Source of the DNA: Polaribacter pectinis
GTDB lineage: Bacteria; Bacteroidota; Bacteroidia; Flavobacteriales; Flavobacteriaceae
Direction: 5' to 3'
DNA length: 64,000 bases
Assembly (NCBI RefSeq): GCF_014352875.1
Contig: NZ_CP060695.1
Location: forward strand, 2,635,501-2,699,500
A model generated the notes under the pieces. It had not been told where the DNA came from. It saw nothing but the letters and a program-made list of their open reading frames with translations, and ran no database searches. Shown piece after piece: positions 35,744 through 45,130 of this stretch; positions within the stretch are counted from its first letter, which is position 1; each line of letters begins with the position of its first letter. The position numbers and the translations under genes are program-made.

Positions 35744-36268
35744 TTAAAGAGAACCTTTATCCTTCCCTTCACGCAAAACCTGCTGATAGCGTTGAAAATC
35801 TGTTAGACGTTTATGATAGGTAGAATTTACCTTAGTTTGAGGTTTTAGTTTTGTATCTGTTAGTTTTGTAGTGAGTAAAATCTTCCTTTGTGAAGATGCT
35901 AATTGTACCTTGGGCTGTGTACAATCATCCCTTCCGAATAACAGACAAGAGTAATATATACGCATCTGTCCTTTTCTATCATTACTGCTTTCTAACGTTT
36001 GATGCGATGTTGTTTCTGCTCTTATAAAACCTTTTTTAATCAATAATGAAATTGCTTGTGTTATAGATTTTCGAGACAAGCCTGTTGTATTTATAAAATA
36101 CCGATGACTTATCCAGTCTCGGCTTTTTCTTTTACCATTTTTTGATACCCAACCTATTGTTTGACGCAAGATGATGAGAAGTACTTTTAATTCCTTTTCA
36201 GATAAGGATGGGAGAAGATTATCGAAAATAGTATTAGGAATCATCGTGGTAGACTTATAATTCATCAT
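35744..36268 (-). CDS. Winged-helix protein like phage replication protein O/RepA N-domain
   Basis: 174 residues. TMIPNTIFDNLLPSLSEKELKVLLIILRQTIGWVSKNG and WISHRYFINTTGLSRKSITQAISLLIKKGFI are the pattern of replication-initiator N-terminal winged-helix domains. The C-terminal half is basic and has no further domain. It may bind the inverted repeats at its own start (36268-36328) and start replication or control transcription. A MarR-like regulator is the alternative. Confidence 0.65.
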   Translation of the reverse strand: MMNYKSTTMIPNTIFDNLLPSLSEKELKVLLIILRQTIGWVSKNGKRKSRDWISHRYFINTTGLSRKSITQAISLLIKKGFIRAETTSHQTLESSNDRKGQMRIYYSCLLFGRDDCTQPKVQLASSQRKILLTTKLTDTKLKPQTKVNSTYHKRLTDFQRYQQVLREGKDKGSL

Positions 36269-36328
36269 TCAAGTTTAACAACTTGAATTCAATAATATAG
36301 TCAATGTTTTTGGTCAATATTTTGACCA
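36268..36328. promoter_or_regulatory. Operator-like palindromes in a divergent promoter region
   Basis: TTCAAGTT TAAC AACTTGAA (36268-36287) abuts the minus-strand start. TGGTCAA TATT TTGACCA (36311-36328) repeats the TGGTCA motif of 35588. Between the divergent genes at 36268 and 36375. Confidence 0.5.
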
Positions 36329-36374
36329 TATTTAAATAATATTCTCATATTGTTTTTAAAAATAGTATTATGAT

Positions 36375-36572
36375 ATGACTCGACTTATTCCAATTGAATT
36401 AAGAAAAGAATCTTTAGAGAAATTTAAAACTATTTTTTTTGAAAAGTATAATTACCAATTATCAGATGAACAAGCCAAGGAACAAGGATTGAAACTTATG
36501 CGTTTAATGGTGGTTCTTCTTGAAAATATTGAAATTGGATTAGGCAGAGGGTCAAATAATATGATAGAGTAA
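36375..36572 (+). CDS. Small protein of unknown function
   Basis: 65 residues, MTRLIPIELRKESLEKFKTI... with a helix NYQLSDEQAKEQGLKLMRLM. Small alpha-helical proteins like this often serve as regulators, but no family is clear. Upstream of the interlocked repeats and the serine recombinase. Confidence 0.45.
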   Translation: MTRLIPIELRKESLEKFKTIFFEKYNYQLSDEQAKEQGLKLMRLMVVLLENIEIGLGRGSNNMIE

Positions 36573-36575
36573 AAC

Positions 36576-36664
36576 TGCGACACAAATTATCAGTTTAAGT
36601 ATTGAAAGAGACAACCGAACAGTTTTTGTGTCGCAACTTAAACTGACTATTCGGTTGTCTCTTT
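36576..36664. repeat. Three interlocked inverted repeats (order A-B-C-A'-B'-C')
   Basis: A 36576-36586/A' 36625-36635 (11 bp), B 36590-36600/B' 36636-36646 (11 bp), C 36605-36622/C' 36647-36664 (17 of 18 bp). C' is followed by T. As RNA, C-C' would be a terminator and A-A' or B-B' a competing fold. As DNA it could be a recombination site. It is in the 100 bases upstream of the serine recombinase. Confidence 0.8.
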
Positions 36665-36674
36665 TTATTTGCTT

Positions 36675-38363
36675 ATGAACCCATATAAATACATCCTATA
36701 TGCTCGAAAGAGTAGTGAAGATAAGAATAGACAAGTAACATCTATTGAAGACCAGATTAAAGAATTAAAACGTATTGCAATAGAGCTTGATATTCAAATT
36801 GTTGAAATAATTTCAGAATCAAAATCTGCAAAAAAACCAGGGCGAGAAGGTTTTAATAAAATGCTACAAAAAATCCATCAAGGTAAGGCAGATGGAATTT
36901 TGTGTTGGAAATTAGACAGACTCGCAAGAAATCCAATAGATCATGGAAATATTGCTTGGATGCTACAACAAGGTATTATTCAAAGAATAAAAACGCACAG
37001 TGGCGAATACAAGCCTTCTGACAATGTTTTAATGATGCAAGTCGAGTTTGGTATGGCAACTCAATATGTCAGGGATTTACGAACAAATGTAAGACGTGGA
37101 ACAAGACTAAAAGCGGAGCGAGGTTGGTCTCCATCTCCTATTCTTCCCATCGGGTATAAACATAACCCTCTATACTTAGCCAAGGAATCAAATATAGAGA
37201 TAATACCAGACACTAAAACATATAAAAAGGTAAAACAACTATGGGAAATGTTACTTACAAGAGCATATAGTGTTGCTGATTTAAAACGTCATGGTGATGC
37301 TATTGGATTGAAAAGTAAAAAGGGAAATTACCTAACTCTAAATACTTATCATTTACTATTCAAAAAAACATTTTATGCAGGGATTTTTGACTGGAAAAAT
37401 GCCGAAGGAAGTAAATCTTTCTATGAAGGTAAACACAAAAAAATGATAACGTTTCCTCAATATGAAGAAGCACAAAAAATATTGGGAAACTATCATCGCC
37501 CAACTAGGTGTAGAGAGAGAAATTATACATTTCCATTTAGAGGAATAATGAGTTGTGGAGAATGTTCAGGGTACGTAACAGCTGAAAAAATTCATCAAGT
37601 TATCTGTACAAATTGTAAATATAAGTTTTCAATAAAAACCAATACGCAATGTCGTAAATGCAAAACTGATTTTTATGAAATGAAAAAGCCTGTTGAAATT
37701 ATAAAAAAATATTACCGTTGCTCTAAAAAGAAGAATAAAAATTGTTCACAAAAAAGTATAGAAGAAGAACAAATTATTAGTTACGCAGGAAATTTTGCAG
37801 AAACAATGAAAATTGATGATAGATTTTACGAATGGGCTAAAAATGAAGTACTCTATCTTGATTCTATAAGTGAAAAAGAGAGTCAGGTAAAGGAACTAAC
37901 CAAAAGACAAAACGAACTTATAAAACGTTTAGATGGTCTTATTAATATGAGAGCTGATGGGCAGATAAAGAATGATGTTTTCATTACAAAGAGTGATGAA
38001 ATAAATAAGCAACTTCTTAGAGTAAAATCAGAATTACTCCACGAACGTGATTATAAAAACAACACCAGAAAGGTAGCTTTAAAAAACCTTTCCCTTGCAA
38101 GAAATGCAGATGAAGCATTTGAAAATGCTGATTTAAAAGGAAAAAAGAACATCATTCGTGAACTTGGGTACAACCTAACTTTAAAAGACAAATCGTTAAG
38201 TATTATAACGCCAAAATGGATAAACTACCTCAAAGAATACGTTATTGAAATAAGTGCCCAAAATCCTTGGGTACAACCTAAAAATAAGGTTGATAAATAT
38301 AGCTCTTTTAGGGATTTCACACCACTAAATATTAGTTTGCTGGCAGAAAGAGACGTTAAATGA
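36675..38363 (+). CDS. Large serine recombinase
   Basis: 562 residues from ATG 36675 (a TTG at 36669 would add two). The N-terminal resolvase domain has the catalytic Ser in YARKSSED and the LDRLARNP segment. The middle carries the recombinase domain, then a zinc ribbon with CGECSGYVT, CTNCKYKF and CRKC, and a coiled coil (about 410-480). This is the architecture of serine integrases/transposases. It may have brought in the adjacent Hachiman cassette or the replication-like genes. A second, distinct recombinase besides the tyrosine integrase. Confidence 0.9.
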   Translation: MNPYKYILYARKSSEDKNRQVTSIEDQIKELKRIAIELDIQIVEIISESKSAKKPGREGFNKMLQKIHQGKADGILCWKLDRLARNPIDHGNIAWMLQQGIIQRIKTHSGEYKPSDNVLMMQVEFGMATQYVRDLRTNVRRGTRLKAERGWSPSPILPIGYKHNPLYLAKESNIEIIPDTKTYKKVKQLWEMLLTRAYSVADLKRHGDAIGLKSKKGNYLTLNTYHLLFKKTFYAGIFDWKNAEGSKSFYEGKHKKMITFPQYEEAQKILGNYHRPTRCRERNYTFPFRGIMSCGECSGYVTAEKIHQVICTNCKYKFSIKTNTQCRKCKTDFYEMKKPVEIIKKYYRCSKKKNKNCSQKSIEEEQIISYAGNFAETMKIDDRFYEWAKNEVLYLDSISEKESQVKELTKRQNELIKRLDGLINMRADGQIKNDVFITKSDEINKQLLRVKSELLHERDYKNNTRKVALKNLSLARNADEAFENADLKGKKNIIRELGYNLTLKDKSLSIITPKWINYLKEYVIEISAQNPWVQPKNKVDKYSSFRDFTPLNISLLAERDVK

Positions 38364-38424
38364 ACGTGTCAGATTGACCATTTCTTTTTATAAAAAATTA
38401 TTCCTTTGTTTTTTAGTTTTTAAA

Positions 38425-40605
38425 TTAAAGATTATTTAAAACTTTATTCTTCTCATATTTCATTAAAGATTTAGAAAGATGTAACTTATTTTCCTTGATG
38501 AATTCTAAAATTAGATCTTGATTTAAATCTTTAGGAATATTCACACCTAATTTCTTTATTGCACTTCTTGGTATCCCATATTCTGATAATATGGATAAAT
38601 TTTCAGGTAAAAAATCATTTTCAATATGATTTGAATAGAATGAATAATTTCCTGCTCTTAATCCTCTTTCTTCACAAACAAATTTTTGAATTTCATTTAT
38701 AACTGATAACCATTTGGGTACTTTATATTGAAACCAATGTTTTAATATTTGAAAAACTCCTTGAATTGCTATATCCATTAAATCATTATCAGATTTATTC
38801 CTATTTGATGATAAATTTCTAATGTATGAAAAGTTACTATTAATTAACTGATTTATGTTTTGCTCCAACCCATAATTAAAAGTCATGAAAGTTAATCTTT
38901 TTGCAGTCATGGGTCTAGTTGTTTCTCCTTCAACTATTAAATTATCCCATGCCAAATCAAAAATATATTTTAATTGTTCATATTTTGGGAAATTATCCCA
39001 TGAGATTAATTCATAATTGTCATCAATATCAGATCGTAAGGTGTCAAAAATATTTCTTTGCCCTTGAACCTTTACACCATTTCTCATAATAATATTTTTT
39101 TCACCCTCTGGAATACTATCGATAGCTTTAAATTGAGTAGAATTTTTATTCTTAACCTCAGATTTATCAATTTGAATTAGAACTTCATCTTTTATAGGGT
39201 TTTGTTGATAGAAAGGAATGTCAATTATTATTTGTTTTTTAATTGGAGGAGGATTAAAATTGTAAACATTACCAACAAAATGAACCATCATTCTTCCAGC
39301 TCTTCCTTTTATATTTGAATAATCAAAATAATCTATATCACGACCACCCTTAGTTGAATCAAAATATATAATATTTTTAGCACTAGTATTTACTCCTTCA
39401 ATAATAGTACTTGTACAAAACAAGTACTTTAATTTATCTTCGTTAAAGTAATCTATAATTGATGTTGTTATATGTTTTTGTAATGCTCCATCGTGAATAC
39501 CAATGTCGTAATTTAAACATTTTAACAAACTCCAACCTTTGGTAATATATTCTTCAATCCATTCTTTTAACGGATAGTTTACTTCGCTTTTAGGTACGTT
39601 TTTTTCCTTTAAATAAATTGAAAATTTTTTTGAAACCCCTCTAACCCTATTTGGAGAAGAGCAATATATAATAGTTTGCTGGTCTCTCAACTCATATAAT
39701 AATTCAAATAATACTTCTTCTTTAAAATCTGCTTTCTTACCTCTTACACCAAATTTATCCTTATGGTTTTCATATATATTAATTTCTTTTGAATCAACAA
39801 GTGAGTAATCACTTCTATGAAAAGTAGCGTTATATTTTTGCTCAAACCCCTCACTAATTCCATCAATATTCGGCCCAAGTAAATAAAATTTTGGGTTATA
39901 TTTTTTTAAAATATAATAGAAAGCATTATTTAACGAAGATGACCTTTCATCATCCCTTTGACCACTTAATTTATAAAACTCATCTATAACGAAAAAATCA
40001 ATTTTTGGGAACTGATTATACTCATTTACTCGTTCAGCAGTAAAAAGAAATATATTCCCTTTTTCGGTAGAAGGTTCTTGTGAAGTCCTTACAATTATTT
40101 TGTAATCATTATTATATTTTAATAACTTCTTTCTAGTCTCATCCAACAGAGCAAGTGTTGGTTGAATAATAATAATGTTAGAATATTTATTGGAAGATAT
40201 TATTTCTTCAAAAAGTAAACTTTTTCCAAAACTAGTTGGAGCACTTACAATTATATTTTTTTCTGACTCTAAAAGAGATAATAAGTATTTCTGTTCTTCA
40301 TGAAAATACTTATTCAAATAATCAGAATGATAATAATTTTTTCTAATAAGCGCATCTGTTGTTGTTGGGACTAAACTTTCTTTTTCTAAATAAGGATAGA
40401 ATCCTACAGACTCTACTAAATCAGTTAATATTTCTTCAAACTTACTATCAAACTTATCTTTATTATTAAGAATGTTAATGATAAGTTTTTCAGCTAAATG
40501 CCTATTTTCAAGAATAAGAATGCTACATTCTTTATAGATTTCAAATGTTTCATCGCCATTTAAATTTTCTGAAAACTCTATTTCTTCTATTATTTTATTT
40601 ATCAT
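38425..40605 (-). CDS. hamB: Hachiman defence helicase HamB
   Basis: 726 residues. Superfamily 2 helicase: Walker A APTSFGKS at 122-129, motif II as DEFY at 208-211 (not the usual DExH), motif V SSTIIEGVNTS-type (CTSTIIEGVNTSAK), motif VI NIKGRAGRM. With HamA it forms the two-gene Hachiman antiphage system, in which a helicase controls a nuclease. Start overlaps hamA by 4 bases (ATGA). Confidence 0.9.
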   Translation of the reverse strand: MINKIIEEIEFSENLNGDETFEIYKECSILILENRHLAEKLIINILNNKDKFDSKFEEILTDLVESVGFYPYLEKESLVPTTTDALIRKNYYHSDYLNKYFHEEQKYLLSLLESEKNIIVSAPTSFGKSLLFEEIISSNKYSNIIIIQPTLALLDETRKKLLKYNNDYKIIVRTSQEPSTEKGNIFLFTAERVNEYNQFPKIDFFVIDEFYKLSGQRDDERSSSLNNAFYYILKKYNPKFYLLGPNIDGISEGFEQKYNATFHRSDYSLVDSKEINIYENHKDKFGVRGKKADFKEEVLFELLYELRDQQTIIYCSSPNRVRGVSKKFSIYLKEKNVPKSEVNYPLKEWIEEYITKGWSLLKCLNYDIGIHDGALQKHITTSIIDYFNEDKLKYLFCTSTIIEGVNTSAKNIIYFDSTKGGRDIDYFDYSNIKGRAGRMMVHFVGNVYNFNPPPIKKQIIIDIPFYQQNPIKDEVLIQIDKSEVKNKNSTQFKAIDSIPEGEKNIIMRNGVKVQGQRNIFDTLRSDIDDNYELISWDNFPKYEQLKYIFDLAWDNLIVEGETTRPMTAKRLTFMTFNYGLEQNINQLINSNFSYIRNLSSNRNKSDNDLMDIAIQGVFQILKHWFQYKVPKWLSVINEIQKFVCEERGLRAGNYSFYSNHIENDFLPENLSILSEYGIPRSAIKKLGVNIPKDLNQDLILEFIKENKLHLSKSLMKYEKNKVLNNL

Positions 40606-41564
40606 AGATCCAAAGATTGAATTTTACTTAAATTCTCATGAAGACCTTTTACCAGTTCTTTTTTATCTTTTACAGGAAATAAAATAAGAATAATATTTAA
40701 TCGAGATTTTAGTGGATGATCATTATTTTTATCAAAATAAGCCTTAAGTTCCCTCATCTCTTTCGTATAAATATCAATAAAATCTTGTGATAATTCGTCA
40801 ATGCTACTATCCCCAAGCAGTTCAGAGTTATAAGTACAAAGTAGAGGTATATTTATAGCATTGAGTTGATTAATTAATGTATTCTCCTTTGATAATAATT
40901 TTAACCATTTATCTTTTTGAGGTATGTTGTCAAAATATTTGATTTTCTTGGAAATAAGTGCAAACTCAGAATTCAAATAATCAGTATTAAAATGTTCTTT
41001 AATATCTTGAACTAATGCTTTAACACCATTTTTACCTGATTTATATAATTTTGATTCGCCCAACCACAAACTATTATTACTAGGCTGAATATGAACTGAA
41101 TCAAATCCATGAACTGCATGGCCTCTTGTATCTTTAAAATGTATTTTAGAAAGTAAAGGAATTGTATTATAGAAATCTCTTAGTAATAAGTGTAAGATTA
41201 ATTCCCCAAACTCCCCTCGTCTTAAAAACTTATCTTCAATATTGTCCTCAATTTCAGTCTCGTCTCTTAGGTAAATGTCTCTTGCATTTTTAAAAGAATC
41301 TATTTTATATAGTGATTTAGCTGCCTCAATTAAAACAGGTAGTGTATCAGTATTACTTGTTACTCCCCCATCATGGAAACCAAAAGAAAATTCATGTATA
41401 ACCTGTGTGAGCTTACTTATAAGAGGCTTTATTCTATAGACACTTTCATTATTATTATCAATATCAAACCCTACAAAAAAAGTACTTAAATCATTTTCAT
41501 TTATTTTATGTGAAATTATTGAATGGGAATTAAAAGGTGTAGACATATATTTATCATATAACAT
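40602..41564 (-). CDS. hamA: Hachiman defence nuclease HamA (DUF1837)
   Basis: 320 residues. Family core: RRGEFGELILHLLLRDF, KIHFKDTRGHAVHGFD and LWLGESKLY. The PD-(D/E)XK site reads D155 then E170-S-K172. Within Hachiman, HamA is the DNA nuclease unleashed when HamB senses damaged or invading DNA. Upstream of hamB, as usual for the system. The 170 bases to the divergent gene at 41735 contain no further feature. Confidence 0.92.
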   Translation of the reverse strand: MLYDKYMSTPFNSHSIISHKINENDLSTFFVGFDIDNNNESVYRIKPLISKLTQVIHEFSFGFHDGGVTSNTDTLPVLIEAAKSLYKIDSFKNARDIYLRDETEIEDNIEDKFLRRGEFGELILHLLLRDFYNTIPLLSKIHFKDTRGHAVHGFDSVHIQPSNNSLWLGESKLYKSGKNGVKALVQDIKEHFNTDYLNSEFALISKKIKYFDNIPQKDKWLKLLSKENTLINQLNAINIPLLCTYNSELLGDSSIDELSQDFIDIYTKEMRELKAYFDKNNDHPLKSRLNIILILFPVKDKKELVKGLHENLSKIQSLDL

Positions 41565-41734
41565 ATTTTTTCAATGATAAAGATAATTATTTAAATACTA
41601 ATACTATATGAACTATTTAATTATATATCGATAACGCAATTTATAGAAAAACTTTTGAGTTTTTAAGCTAAGAGGAATGATTGAGTAAATTCTAAAGGAT
41701 TTACTCCCCTAAAAAGGAACGCTACATTTCAATT

Positions 41735-42919
41735 ATGAAACCAAAGCGGAACCCAAACATTACATATTTTGCAGTTACTAATTGGCGAGAACGAAAAGAC
41801 CTCTTTGGTATAAAACAAGAAGACCGTGCTTTTCACACGTATATTCTTGGAAAAACAGGTGCTGGAAAATCAAATTTACTCATTACCAAAATACTACAAG
41901 ACATTAAACACAAGCGTGGTGCTTGTGTTTTTGATGTACATGGAGATTTAATAAATACGATATCTTTAAATATTCCACACTATCGTAAAGATGATGTTAT
42001 TTACTTAAATATTCCCGATGGAAATTTAACATTTGGATATAATCCTCTTAAACGGGTTTCGTATGAAAAACGTTCATTGGTAGCAAGTGCTATCTTAGAC
42101 AGTTTTCAGAAGCTTTGGAGTGGTGCTTGGGGTATTAAAATGGAGCATATACTGCGATATATCCTCTTAACATTACTCGACCAACCTAAGGCAAATATGC
42201 GAGATATTATTCGCATACTTCAAGATGAAGAGTACAGAAAAAAGTGCATCAATAATGTGGTCAATCCAGATGTGAAAAACTTTTGGCTTAAGGAATATGA
42301 TAAGTATGGGAAAAATGATGTTACTCCAATACTCAATAAAGTAGGTGCTTTTTTGGTACATCCAACGATTAAGAGGTTACTAATAGATAATGCTGATTCT
42401 CTTTCTTTTCGTAAAATAATGGATGAAAAGAAAATATTGCTTGTGAATATTAGTAAAGGTTCATTAGGAGTTGATGTAGCTAATATTCTTGGTTCATTGT
42501 TGCTTTCTACTATTACTTCAGCTTCATTTAATCGTATTGATACAGAAGAACATTTGCGTGTTCCCTTTCATCTCTATTTAGATGAATTTCAAAACTACAC
42601 AAATAAGACACTCACGGAAATGCTCTCTGAGTTACGAAAGTTTAAAGTTACATTAACCTTGGCACATCAATACCTACATCAATTAAGTGACGATATTAGA
42701 TATGGGGTTTTAGGTAATGTTGGAACAGTAATTTGTTTTCGAATTGGTGCTGTTGATGCTGAATATATGTTAATGGAACATTACATAGAATTCTTACCTC
42801 TTACGTTAGGTGATTATGTGAATATGGAAAATTATCATGTATATGTAAAACTTATGATTGATGGAAAACCAAGTAAACCTTTTTCCGCAATAACGGTGTA
42901 TTACAAGACTATTTTGTGA
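41735..42919 (+). CDS. VirD4/HerA-like ATPase, second coupling-type protein
   Basis: 394 residues. Walker A GKTGAGKS at 39-46, ACVFDVHGDLINTI, Walker B in LYLDEFQNYTN and LTLAHQYLHQL: TraD/VirD4 or HerA-type DNA pump. No membrane span. It is the first gene of a plus-strand run with RadC, a methylase and small unknowns, distinct from the coupling protein at 27778. Role in conjugation or in another DNA-translocating system is unresolved. Confidence 0.85.
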   Translation: MKPKRNPNITYFAVTNWRERKDLFGIKQEDRAFHTYILGKTGAGKSNLLITKILQDIKHKRGACVFDVHGDLINTISLNIPHYRKDDVIYLNIPDGNLTFGYNPLKRVSYEKRSLVASAILDSFQKLWSGAWGIKMEHILRYILLTLLDQPKANMRDIIRILQDEEYRKKCINNVVNPDVKNFWLKEYDKYGKNDVTPILNKVGAFLVHPTIKRLLIDNADSLSFRKIMDEKKILLVNISKGSLGVDVANILGSLLLSTITSASFNRIDTEEHLRVPFHLYLDEFQNYTNKTLTEMLSELRKFKVTLTLAHQYLHQLSDDIRYGVLGNVGTVICFRIGAVDAEYMLMEHYIEFLPLTLGDYVNMENYHVYVKLMIDGKPSKPFSAITVYYKTIL

Positions 42920-42992
42920 CCCTTTTTAGTGGGTTTTTTAGATTTATGTAAAGTTCATACTAGCATCAAACAGAACCTTAAATTTAATAACC

Positions 42993-43457
42993 ATGAACAC
43001 ATTACCAAGTACTGAACTACTCGGTAGTTCACAGATTGAAATTCACTACACACGACCTCCATTGAGTGATATATATCACGTAACACATTCAAGAAGCGCA
43101 AGTGCTATTTTAAGGAAACATATCAATGAAAGTCAGCTTGATTTTAGAGAAACCTTTTGGGTTATATCTCTTTCTAATTCGAATAGAGTTATTGGTATTA
43201 CTGAAATTGCTACTGGAACACCAACGAAAGTATTAATTAATAAGCGATATATATTTCAAATAGCACTCCTTACAAATGCTTCAGGAATCATTATTGCCCA
43301 TAATCACCCAAGCGGAAAACTAGAAAGCTCACGATGTGATAGAGCGATAACCCAGGATATTAAAAAACTTGCCTTCCTTATGGAAATAACTTTACTCGAC
43401 CATCTTATTATTACTTCTGAATCATATTATTCTATGGCTGACGAAGGAGAGATGTAA
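42993..43457 (+). CDS. RadC-like JAB-domain protein
   Basis: 154 residues. JAMM metal motif HNHPSGKLESSRCD (HxHPSG..S..D) at about 109-122. RadC-like proteins are frequent in mobile elements near anti-restriction genes; their role is not settled. It lies between a DNA pump and a DNA adenine methylase. Confidence 0.9.
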   Translation: MNTLPSTELLGSSQIEIHYTRPPLSDIYHVTHSRSASAILRKHINESQLDFRETFWVISLSNSNRVIGITEIATGTPTKVLINKRYIFQIALLTNASGIIIAHNHPSGKLESSRCDRAITQDIKKLAFLMEITLLDHLIITSESYYSMADEGEM

Positions 43458-43474
43458 TTACCTTATTCCTCATT

Positions 43475-44263
43475 ATGCCAAAAACTCCCATATCATATTA
43501 TGGTGGAAAAATTAATATGATTTCTACTATTCTTCCATTAATTCCAAAACATAAAATATATACTGAAGCCTTTTTTGGTGGCGGTGCTATATTTTTTGCA
43601 AAGGAAAAAGTGGAAGCTGAAACCATTAATGATATTAATAATATGGTGGTTAACTTTTATGAAGTTATTCAAACAGATTTTGATAATCTTAAAGAAAAAA
43701 TAGAAGCTACTTTATTCTCTCGCGCGACCTATACAGTTGCGTGGAGTATCTACCGAATGCCACATTTGTTTAACAAATTACAACAAGCTTTTGCCTTTTA
43801 TATTGCCACTAACATGGGTTTCTCATGCAAAATTGGCTCATGGGGATATGACAAATACGGAAAGCGAGTAAAGGCTTTCTGGAATAAGAAAATGATTTTT
43901 GATGATGCAATTGCAAAGCGATTGGAACGAACTCAAATTGAATCAAACGATGCATGTAAGGTCATTAAAAGTAGAGATGCTATTGACGCTTTCCACTATG
44001 TTGACCCTCCTTACTATAACTCGAATATGGGCCATTATAGTGATTATTCAAAAGCTGATTATGAAAGGCTTCTTGAAACGCTTTCAAATATCAAAGGAAA
44101 GTTTCTTTTGAGTTCATATCCTTCAGATATTTTGGATGAACACATCACAAAGAATACGTGGTACACCAAAACCATAACCAAAGTACTTTCTGCATCAAAA
44201 GGAATTACAGGGCAAAAACGTAAAACGAAAGTTGAAGTACTCACTGCCAACTATCCTATTTAA
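43475..44263 (+). CDS. D12-class DNA adenine methylase
   Basis: 262 residues. SAM motif FFGGGAIFFAK at about 31-41 and catalytic DPPYYNSN; alpha-class (Dam/D12) N6-adenine methyltransferase. No partner nuclease adjacent, so it may protect the element from host restriction (inference). 18 bases after the RadC-like gene. Confidence 0.9.
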   Translation: MPKTPISYYGGKINMISTILPLIPKHKIYTEAFFGGGAIFFAKEKVEAETINDINNMVVNFYEVIQTDFDNLKEKIEATLFSRATYTVAWSIYRMPHLFNKLQQAFAFYIATNMGFSCKIGSWGYDKYGKRVKAFWNKKMIFDDAIAKRLERTQIESNDACKVIKSRDAIDAFHYVDPPYYNSNMGHYSDYSKADYERLLETLSNIKGKFLLSSYPSDILDEHITKNTWYTKTITKVLSASKGITGQKRKTKVEVLTANYPI

Positions 44264-44291
44264 AAATAATTAATCTTAAAATTTAATACAC

Positions 44292-44513
44292 ATGAAAAAA
44301 GTAATTGAAAAAACGGTCAACCTAGATTTGGTTGGTGTTAACGGCAATGCCTTTATGATTATGGGCGTATTTAGGAGACAAGCTAAAAAAGAAGGCTGGA
44401 GTCCTAAGGAAATTGAACAAGTTATGGTAGAGGCTAAAAGTGGCGATTACGTTCATCTTTTAGCAACCATTGAAAACCACTGTGAACCTAAAGACGAAAA
44501 CCATGACAATTAA
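44292..44513 (+). CDS. Small protein of unknown function
   Basis: 73 residues; MKKVIEKTVNLDLVGVNGNA and FMIMGVFRRQAKKEGWSPKE. It resembles small conserved proteins of mobile elements but I cannot name a family. Overlaps the next gene by 11 bases. Confidence 0.5.
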   Translation: MKKVIEKTVNLDLVGVNGNAFMIMGVFRRQAKKEGWSPKEIEQVMVEAKSGDYVHLLATIENHCEPKDENHDN

Positions 44514-45099
44514 AGAACGAAAACAAATCTTATATTTTCTTGAAGGCTTTATGGCTAATATAGAAAGCCAAAAAGATAATAATATCAGTTCTAAATTTTT
44601 GAATCTTTTTTCAAGAAAAGAATTGATTGAAATTGTCCTATGGCTCTTTACCAACTATAACAAAAGTATGCTGACTGAAAAAACAGATATAGAATTGTTA
44701 GAGTTGATTGGAGACGATGCAAATGTACTTTCCTATGTAATAGAACAATGGAAAAATAACATTAGTGCTGTGCCTAAATTAAGCCAAGAAGATGTAAACA
44801 ACTTCTTTGATGAGATACAGCTTAATATTCACTATTTGAGACATAAGCCTGTTGAACAATGGGATGATTATGATGTCAGTAACTACTATTCAATTTTATT
44901 CAAACGAGGAAAGACACAGCGTGTCTTTGCCATCTTTACCTCTGATGTGAAAGATGAAGAAAAATATGCAGTAACAACACAACCTTCATTCTTTTTTGAT
45001 TCAAAGGAAGAAGCAGAACAAGAGGTGGAACGTATCTGTAATGAGACCAAACAAGGTGCATCTGATTTTGTGATACACACGCTTTGGAAAATATCCTAA
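44503..45099 (+). CDS. Protein of unknown function
   Basis: 198 residues from ATG 44503 (MTIKERKQILYF). An earlier ATG at 44470 would overlap the previous gene by 44 bases. Residues 140-190 (RVFAIFTSDVKDEEKYAV, QEVERICNETKQGASDFV) look like a small alpha/beta unit. No family recognised. Confidence 0.5.
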   Translation: MTIKERKQILYFLEGFMANIESQKDNNISSKFLNLFSRKELIEIVLWLFTNYNKSMLTEKTDIELLELIGDDANVLSYVIEQWKNNISAVPKLSQEDVNNFFDEIQLNIHYLRHKPVEQWDDYDVSNYYSILFKRGKTQRVFAIFTSDVKDEEKYAVTTQPSFFFDSKEEAEQEVERICNETKQGASDFVIHTLWKIS

Positions 45100-45130
45100 A
45101 AACTAAATATTAATTTAAAAATGAGAAATT

